From Romboutsia ilealis (GTDB lineage: Bacteria; Bacillota; Clostridia; Peptostreptococcales; Peptostreptococcaceae), in contig NZ_LN555523.1 in assembly GCF_900015215.1 (NCBI RefSeq), positions 2,050,381 to 2,114,380 of the forward strand: DNA of 64,000 bases, given 5' to 3'. The stretch's first letter is position 1. Every line of letters begins with the position of its first letter. The position numbers were made by a program, and so were the translations under genes. Shown in pieces: positions 58,923 through 64,000 of the stretch. The notes beneath the pieces were generated by a model. The model was not told where the DNA came from and did no database searches. It saw only the letters and a list, made by a program, of their open reading frames with translations.

Positions 58923-59585
58923 TTAAATATCTTCTTCTAATGTACTTATTGCTTCTTCATATGCTCTTAGTACATACTCTTTTTCAAAATTTTTCTTATT
59001 TCTAAGTTGTTTTAACATCTTTAAGCTATTTTTATTACCTATTTTAGCAAGAGCTTTCGCACAGTATTGTCTTGTTTGAGGATTACTATCATAAAGTCCT
59101 CTTTGTAAGTACTCTCTACTACTTTGAGATTCTATTTTTCTAAGTGCTGAATATGTTATTCTCCTTACATCAGAGTGTCTATGGCTCGTAAGAGGATGTA
59201 GTAATGTTAAAAATCTTTCATCCTTTAACTCACCTGTGGCCCATATTAATATCATTAAGTCCTCTGCATTTTTTTCAGTAATTATTCTTTTATATAGCTT
59301 TCTTTTAAAATCTAGTATTCTTTCTTCATTTAGATTATCCATAAATTTCAGCCTATCATTTTTATTAAGAACTAAAAATTTATCTATAACATCCTTAGAC
59401 AATTCTACTTTGTCTTTTAGCATAGATTTTATTTCTAGCTTAGCTTTTATTAATTGATCATTTACTTGAGAAATTGATAGATTTCTTATTTTACTGATTT
59501 GAGATACGGTCCTAGATTCTTTATATAGAAGATATGTTATATAATGATCTTCTAACTTGTCTATATTATCCCAACTTATATTCAT
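58923..59585 (-). CDS. HEAT-repeat protein with an N-terminal helix-turn-helix-like part
   Basis: 220 aa. Residues 1-60 look like a sigma-region-4-type HTH (TYLLYKESRTVSQISKIRNL, SISQVNDQLIKAKLEIK). Residues 120-215 are HEAT-like repeats (LLHPLTSHRHSDVRRITYSA, LRKIES, then RGLYDSNPQTRQYCAKALAKIG). HEAT proteins bind other proteins; the combination suggests a scaffold or regulator. It lies 8 bp downstream of hflX and is probably cotranscribed. No known name. Confidence 0.75.
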   Translation of the reverse strand: MNISWDNIDKLEDHYITYLLYKESRTVSQISKIRNLSISQVNDQLIKAKLEIKSMLKDKVELSKDVIDKFLVLNKNDRLKFMDNLNEERILDFKRKLYKRIITEKNAEDLMILIWATGELKDERFLTLLHPLTSHRHSDVRRITYSALRKIESQSSREYLQRGLYDSNPQTRQYCAKALAKIGNKNSLKMLKQLRNKKNFEKEYVLRAYEEAISTLEEDI

Positions 59586-59593
59586 AATGCTCC

Positions 59594-60877
59594 CTACTTT
59601 TCTAAAATATAATCTATATATATATTATAGTCTTCTTCTTCTAAATTTACATCTAGCGTTATTCCATTTTCTACATATTCAAAGTTCTCTATATTATATT
59701 TATTTTTTAGCCTACTAAATATATCTCCTCTTTCATAAGGTAACATTAAAGTTACATCATAAGTATTTTTCATTATATTATCTTGTATAATTTCTATTAA
59801 CTTATCCATATTTATACCTTTTTTAGCAGATATATATACTATATCATCATGATTTTTAGGATAGATATCTAGTTCTAATCGGTCTATCTTATTATACACA
59901 AGCACAGTTGGCTTAGTATCTGCACCTAATTCCTTAAGTACTTTCTCTGTAGTACTTTTTTGTAATTCATAGTTTGAATTTGTTGCATCTATTACATGTA
60001 AAATTAGGTCTGCATATTGAACTTCTTCTAAAGTTGCTTTAAATGCTTCTACTAAATCATGAGGAAGTTTACTTACAAATCCAACTGTATCTACAACTAA
60101 AAACTCTTTTTTATTAGGTAATAGCGCTTTTCTTAAAGTTACATCAAGAGTTGCAAATAACATATCTTTTGCCATTACTTCTTTTTCTACATCATAATCT
60201 TTATGAGTCTTTATAAGTTCATTTAATAAAGTTGATTTACCTGCATTTGTGTATCCAACAAGTGCTACTATAGGTATACTAGATTTTAAACGTTGAACTC
60301 TTTGCGTTTCTCTTATTTTTTTAACTTCTCTAAGCTCACGTCTTATATCAGCAGCTTTATTAAGTATATTTCTTTTATCTATTTCAAGTTTTTGTTCACC
60401 TGGACCCCTAGTACCTATACCAGCTCCAGTTCTACTCATTTGACCACCCATTCCATATAATCTAGGTAATCGATAATTTAATTGTGCTAACTCAACTTGT
60501 AGTTTTCCTTCTTTGCTAAGTGCTCTCTGAGCAAATATATCAAGTATTAGTGTAGTTCTGTCTATAATTTTTATTCCTACTACCTCTTCTATATTTCTTA
60601 TATGAGCTCCTGATAACTCATCATTAAAAATAACTACTGTAGCTCCTAATGAATCACTATATGCCTTTATTTCCTCTACTTTTCCCTTTCCTACATAAAA
60701 TGCAGCATCTCTAGATTGTCTATTTTGAATCAAACTTCCTACAACTTCTGCTCCTGCAGCTTTTGCTAATTCTTTTAATTCTGCCATGGATTCATTTATA
60801 TCTATATCATCAATTTTTCTTGCTGTAGATGTGATATTAAGCCCTACAAGCAAAGCTCTTTCTTTTTTTTCTTCCAT
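59594..60877 (-). CDS. hflX: Ribosome-associated GTPase HflX
   Basis: 427 aa from ATG at 60877 (GAGGTG upstream; a GTG three codons earlier overlaps the RBS). N-terminal HflX domain with LRGRQ-like and glycine-rich RTGAGIGTRGPGEQKLEID, then the G domain: G1 GYTNAGKST, G3 DTVGF, G4 NKID. The C-terminal domain is short. It splits stalled or stressed ribosomes. Monocistronic or with the HEAT gene downstream. Confidence 0.95.
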   Translation of the reverse strand: MEEKKERALLVGLNITSTARKIDDIDINESMAELKELAKAAGAEVVGSLIQNRQSRDAAFYVGKGKVEEIKAYSDSLGATVVIFNDELSGAHIRNIEEVVGIKIIDRTTLILDIFAQRALSKEGKLQVELAQLNYRLPRLYGMGGQMSRTGAGIGTRGPGEQKLEIDKRNILNKAADIRRELREVKKIRETQRVQRLKSSIPIVALVGYTNAGKSTLLNELIKTHKDYDVEKEVMAKDMLFATLDVTLRKALLPNKKEFLVVDTVGFVSKLPHDLVEAFKATLEEVQYADLILHVIDATNSNYELQKSTTEKVLKELGADTKPTVLVYNKIDRLELDIYPKNHDDIVYISAKKGINMDKLIEIIQDNIMKNTYDVTLMLPYERGDIFSRLKNKYNIENFEYVENGITLDVNLEEEDYNIYIDYILEK

Positions 60878-61008
60878 AAGTAACACCTCGTTTATAGATT
60901 TGTATAATATTTTTAGTATTATATTGTACTTTTATTTTTCTTATTATATCATTAATGTAAATGTTTAGTATAATTATATTAATATTGTAAAACTAAGGAG
61001 ATAATAAT

Positions 61009-61272
61009 ATGAGTGATAATTATAAATTTTTTAACCATAAAAAATGCGAATTCTTTCCTTGCCATAAAACTGATAATCCAAATGAATTTAATTGCTTATT
61101 TTGCTACTGTCCCTTATACGCTTTAGGTAAAAATTGCGGTGGTAATTTTAAATATACAGATAAGGGTATAAAAGACTGCTCTAATTGTTTATTACCTCAT
61201 AATAAGAATAATTACGATTATATTATGAGTAAGTTTCAAGATATTATTAAGATTGCTGCAATTAATGATTAG
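61009..61272 (+). CDS. Cysteine-rich small domain protein
   Basis: 87 aa with eight cysteines. FFNHKKCEFFPCHK, FNCLFCYCPLYALG, KNCGG and GIKDCSNCLLPHN are the marks of the cysteine-rich small domain (PF04071), possibly a metal-binding module. It is found alone or fused to cobalamin-related proteins in anaerobes. RBS AAGGAG precedes the ATG. Single plus-strand gene between hflX and the convergent DUF1461 gene. Confidence 0.88.
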   Translation: MSDNYKFFNHKKCEFFPCHKTDNPNEFNCLFCYCPLYALGKNCGGNFKYTDKGIKDCSNCLLPHNKNNYDYIMSKFQDIIKIAAIND

Positions 61273-61295
61273 TATATTTTTTAAAAGAGAGCAGA

Positions 61296-61925
61296 TTACT
61301 GCTCTCTTTTTAAAAGTCTATATATTAAGTAATTAGTTAAGCTAGCTATAATTATAAGAATCAAAATCATAAGACCTGCATGAAAAAAAAATTCTTCAGG
61401 TAAAATATTTATTACAGGATCTAAGTTAGGATCAAATATCCAATAATCATTATTAAACATTATCTTGTGAAATAGTACAAAACTACCATCAAAATTCACA
61501 ACTATAGGCAAAATTAATATTAACGGTATTAATATTAATGCTCTTGATGTAATTTTCAAAAACTCAATATTTTTATTTAGTATATTTATTACTAATCCTA
61601 TTACAGACAGTACCAATGATATATTGAATATCTTATTTAATATTTGAAATATATCTCTAACTTCTTCAAAGTGAATTTTACCATTCTCTGAAGATTTTAT
61701 ACTTGGCAATTCAAATTCCTTCTTATCTTTATCTAAGTTATAATCAATCATATAGTCATAGTTCTTTTTTATGTCTTCTTTAGATAAACCCGATAAAGTA
61801 GGTATATTTAAATAATCTATATCAAAATAATAAAGTTGCTTAAATCCTACAGTAAATTTTACTATTGTACTTATAATTAATACACTAAAAATAACTGAGA
61901 ATATTACATTAATATTTTTTTTCAT
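61296..61925 (-). CDS. DUF1461/TIGR01906-family membrane protein
   Basis: 209 aa, four membrane helices (about 8-28, 105-125, 128-148, 180-205) with an outside loop between helices 1 and 2. The pattern (FTVGFKQLYYFDIDYLNIP, LSKEDIKKNYDYMIDYNLD and a long second loop) fits TIGR01906. Function unknown. It starts 25 bp after the ABC-F gene and is probably read with it. Confidence 0.8.
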   Translation of the reverse strand: MKKNINVIFSVIFSVLIISTIVKFTVGFKQLYYFDIDYLNIPTLSGLSKEDIKKNYDYMIDYNLDKDKKEFELPSIKSSENGKIHFEEVRDIFQILNKIFNISLVLSVIGLVINILNKNIEFLKITSRALILIPLILILPIVVNFDGSFVLFHKIMFNNDYWIFDPNLDPVINILPEEFFFHAGLMILILIIIASLTNYLIYRLLKREQ

Positions 61926-61950
61926 ATATTCAATACTCCAAGGTATCCTG

Positions 61951-63501
61951 TTATACTATTTTAGTTGTAAAATCCTCTATATTCCATACGTCATCTACTA
62001 TATCCATATAAAATTCTGGCTCATGACATACTAAAAGTACAGTTCCTTTAAACTCTTTTATCGCCTTTTTAAGTTCATCTTTTGCCTCTACATCTAAGTG
62101 ATTTGTAGGTTCGTCTAGAACTAGTAAGTTTATATCCTTTAACATTATCTTACATAACCTTACCTTAGCTGCTTCTCCTCCACTTAAAACTCTCATTTGA
62201 CTTGTTATGTGTTCATTTGTAAGACCACATTTAGCAAGGCTTTGTCTAACTTCAAAATTCGTAAGCCCTGGGAATTCTGCCCATACTTCATCCATCGGAG
62301 TATTATAATTATCCCTTGAACTTTCTTGTTCAAAATAACCAACTTCTAAATAATCTCCATGTTTTACCTCTCCATCAAATGGCTTTATTATTCCAAGTAA
62401 TGTTTTTAACAATGTTGATTTTCCTATACCATTCATACCTTTTAAAGCTATCTTTTGGTTTCTTTCTAATATAAAGTTTAAAGGCTTAGTTAAAGCTTCA
62501 TTATAACCTAAAACTAACTCATTCGTTTCAAATACAAATCTACTTGGAGTTCTAGCTTCCTTAAAAGCAAAAGTAGGCTTTATCTTTTCTTTCGGTCTTT
62601 CTAAAATCTCCATCTTGTCTAATTGCTTTTGTCTACTGTTTGCCATACCACGAGTAGCAACTCTAGCTTTATTTCTAGCTATAAAATCTTCTAGCCTTTT
62701 TCTTTCTTCAACTTGCTTGTCATAAGCTTGTTCTTCTTGACGTTTCTTTATTTCATTAAGTCTTACAAACTCATCATAGTTTCCTTTATATCTATTTAAT
62801 TCTCCATTTTCCATATGATATATTACATTACAAGTATTATTTATAAATGGTATATCATGTGATACTAATACAAAACTATTTTCATATTCTTGAAGATATC
62901 TTGTTAACCAAGTTATATGTTCTTCATCTAAATAGTTAGTAGGCTCATCTAATATCAGTATTGTAGGATTTTCTAGCAATAATTTAGTAAGAAGAACTTT
63001 CGTTCTTTGACCTCCACTTAAATCAGTTACATCTCTATCTAATCCTATTTCTCCAAGACCTAATCCATTTGCTATCTCTTGAATCTTAGCATCTATCATG
63101 TAGAACCCGCTATTTTCTAAAATTGTTTGTATTTCTGCTGTTTCCTCCATAAGTTTAGCCATTTCCTCATCATTAGCTTCACCCATCTTATCATACATAG
63201 ATAGCATTTCTTGCTCTAAATCAAACATTGATTTAAACGCTTCTCTTAATATATCTCTTATAGTCTTTCCTTTTTCAAGAACTGTATGTTGGTCTAAGTA
63301 ACCTACACTAACTCTTGATGACCACTTTATATTTCCTGCATCTGGCATAAGTTTTTTTGTTATTATATTTAAAAAAGTTGATTTACCTTCTCCATTTGCT
63401 CCAACTAACGCTATATGTTCACCTTTTCTAAGTCTAAATGAAACATTTTCTAGTATAGTTCTAGCTCCGAAGCCATGACTTACATTTTCTACTACTAGCA
63501 T
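61951..63501 (-). CDS. ABC-F family ATPase (YbiT-like)
   Basis: 516 aa with two ABC domains and no membrane segment. Walker A motifs are GANGEGKSTFLN and GMNGIGKSTLL; signatures LSGGQRTKVLL and LSGGEAAKVRL; Walker B LILDEPTNYLDEEH and LVLDEPTNHLDVEA. The linker (about 235-310, QEEQAYDKQVEERKRLEDFI) is the arm that reaches the ribosomal P-site tRNA. Such proteins act in translation; some give resistance to ribosome-targeting antibiotics. The short arm and general form fit the housekeeping YbiT/EttA-type branch more than a resistance factor. RBS AGAGGTG. Confidence 0.88.
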   Translation of the reverse strand: MLVVENVSHGFGARTILENVSFRLRKGEHIALVGANGEGKSTFLNIITKKLMPDAGNIKWSSRVSVGYLDQHTVLEKGKTIRDILREAFKSMFDLEQEMLSMYDKMGEANDEEMAKLMEETAEIQTILENSGFYMIDAKIQEIANGLGLGEIGLDRDVTDLSGGQRTKVLLTKLLLENPTILILDEPTNYLDEEHITWLTRYLQEYENSFVLVSHDIPFINNTCNVIYHMENGELNRYKGNYDEFVRLNEIKKRQEEQAYDKQVEERKRLEDFIARNKARVATRGMANSRQKQLDKMEILERPKEKIKPTFAFKEARTPSRFVFETNELVLGYNEALTKPLNFILERNQKIALKGMNGIGKSTLLKTLLGIIKPFDGEVKHGDYLEVGYFEQESSRDNYNTPMDEVWAEFPGLTNFEVRQSLAKCGLTNEHITSQMRVLSGGEAAKVRLCKIMLKDINLLVLDEPTNHLDVEAKDELKKAIKEFKGTVLLVCHEPEFYMDIVDDVWNIEDFTTKIV

Positions 63502-63598
63502 TTTGACACCTCTTCATAAATTTTATCTATATTCTATACTATAATATATTCTTTTTTGACTTAAATCAAGTGCACTGCATATGTTACATTACCTTAAT

Positions 63599-64000
63599 TT
63601 AAATATAAAGTAAATCATTATAAAACATAATCATACATCCTGCACTAGTTCTTTGAGCTAATTTTAAACTTTTTAAAGCTACTAGATAAAACTTTGTATC
63701 TAAATCATTTATATTTTTATACATATAATCTATTTTAAGAGCCGTTAATGAATTATGATTTGCATAATCTGCAACAGATTTCAATATTATAGGCTCTTCT
63801 CTACTCTTAAATCGATTTATTCTTCTATAATTTTCCTTAACATATGATTCAAATTGTCTATGATTATCAAATAATTTCCCTTTAGCGTGTTGTGGTACTG
63901 TTAAATCTTGAATTATATGACATGTAGCACCAAAGTAAAACATACTTTTATCATAATCTTCTAATGTAAAGTATTTCAAAGCTTTTAAATAATAACCTCT
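63599..64000 (-). CDS. Zinc-dependent phospholipase C-like protein (3' part)
   Basis: The reading frame stays open to the right edge, so only the C-terminal part of about 133 aa is here. It holds most of the metal site of the zinc-dependent phospholipase C family (PF00882): His and Asp in ATCHIIQDLTVPQHA, the next His in the same string, and His and Glu in FDNHRQFE. This matches the H-x3-D ... H ... H-x3-E order of clostridial alpha-toxin-type enzymes. It ends soon after the catalytic domain, so no C2/PLAT membrane-binding domain is present. Whether it is secreted cannot be seen. It may be a toxin-like lecithinase or a plain lipase. Confidence 0.8.
   Translation of the reverse strand, partial: RGYYLKALKYFTLEDYDKSMFYFGATCHIIQDLTVPQHAKGKLFDNHRQFESYVKENYRRINRFKSREEPIILKSVADYANHNSLTALKIDYMYKNINDLDTKFYLVALKSLKLAQRTSAGCMIMFYNDLLYI

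Noticed and set aside
61951-63501. ABC-F gene as an antibiotic-resistance (ribosomal protection) factor
   Set aside because: The interdomain linker looks short, and the gene lies in a housekeeping context; a general ABC-F translation factor is more likely.

Overview
The window comes from a low-GC, endospore-forming Clostridia genome. Gene content (SecA2 next to surface-protein genes, SCIFF peptide and maturase, an alpha/beta SASP-like protein, BofC-like protein, split ThrE) fits the family Peptostreptococcaceae. The surface proteins carry C-terminal SLH triplets rather than the CWB2 modules of Clostridioides difficile, so a relative such as Paraclostridium, Paeniclostridium or Romboutsia is more likely. 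The species is an inference. Almost all genes lie on the minus strand.

1-15.4 kb is a cell-surface locus. It holds the start of csaB (pyruvylation of the cell-wall polymer that SLH domains bind), a polysaccharide-initiating sugar transferase, and five SLH proteins: an L,D-transpeptidase, a glucosaminidase, an enzyme-free putative S-layer protein, a GHL10 glycosidase and an amidase with SH3b. secA2 sits in the middle. Two decayed SLH fragments (2854-3045 and 14863-14958) show that the family gains and loses members. An IS3-family element lies inside what looks like the terminator of the putative S-layer gene.

15.5-21.8 kb is an RNA region read right to left: rRNA promoter, 16S, 23S, tRNA-Thr, a coiled-coil gene, rnpB, tRNA-Asn and a second identical tRNA-Thr. 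No 5S gene is visible next to this operon. The two tRNA-Thr genes with their terminators form a 109-bp direct repeat.

22-26.5 kb holds an ion-transporter-superfamily permease, a split ThrE exporter, an RseC-like/CsoR-like pair and a SASP-like gene. 26.5-41 kb is a dense housekeeping run: aspS, hisS, hemZ, an MBL-fold hydrolase, dtd, relA, apt, recJ, a UbiB-like kinase, a gamma-carbonic-anhydrase-like protein and the SCIFF maturase scfB. 41-51 kb holds an HD protein, murJ, the short SCIFF precursor scfA (47 aa), yajC, tgt, queA, ruvCAB and a bofC-like gene. 51-64 kb is more accessory: a DUF1540 protein, a 30-aa membrane peptide, yebC, nadE, a DUF1576 membrane protein with its partner, a split TauE pair, a YigZ protein, a Nudix protein with an eroded box, hflX, an ABC-F ATPase, and at the right edge a partial zinc-dependent phospholipase C.

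The least explained structures are a three-copy intergenic repeat that always abuts a terminator (41.8, 57.1 and 58.1 kb; two copies carry a homologous short reading frame, one broken), a 129-bp TTAA-bounded inverted-repeat element at 54.0 kb, a 111-bp inverted-repeat structure at 22.0 kb, and matching boxes around the rRNA genes.
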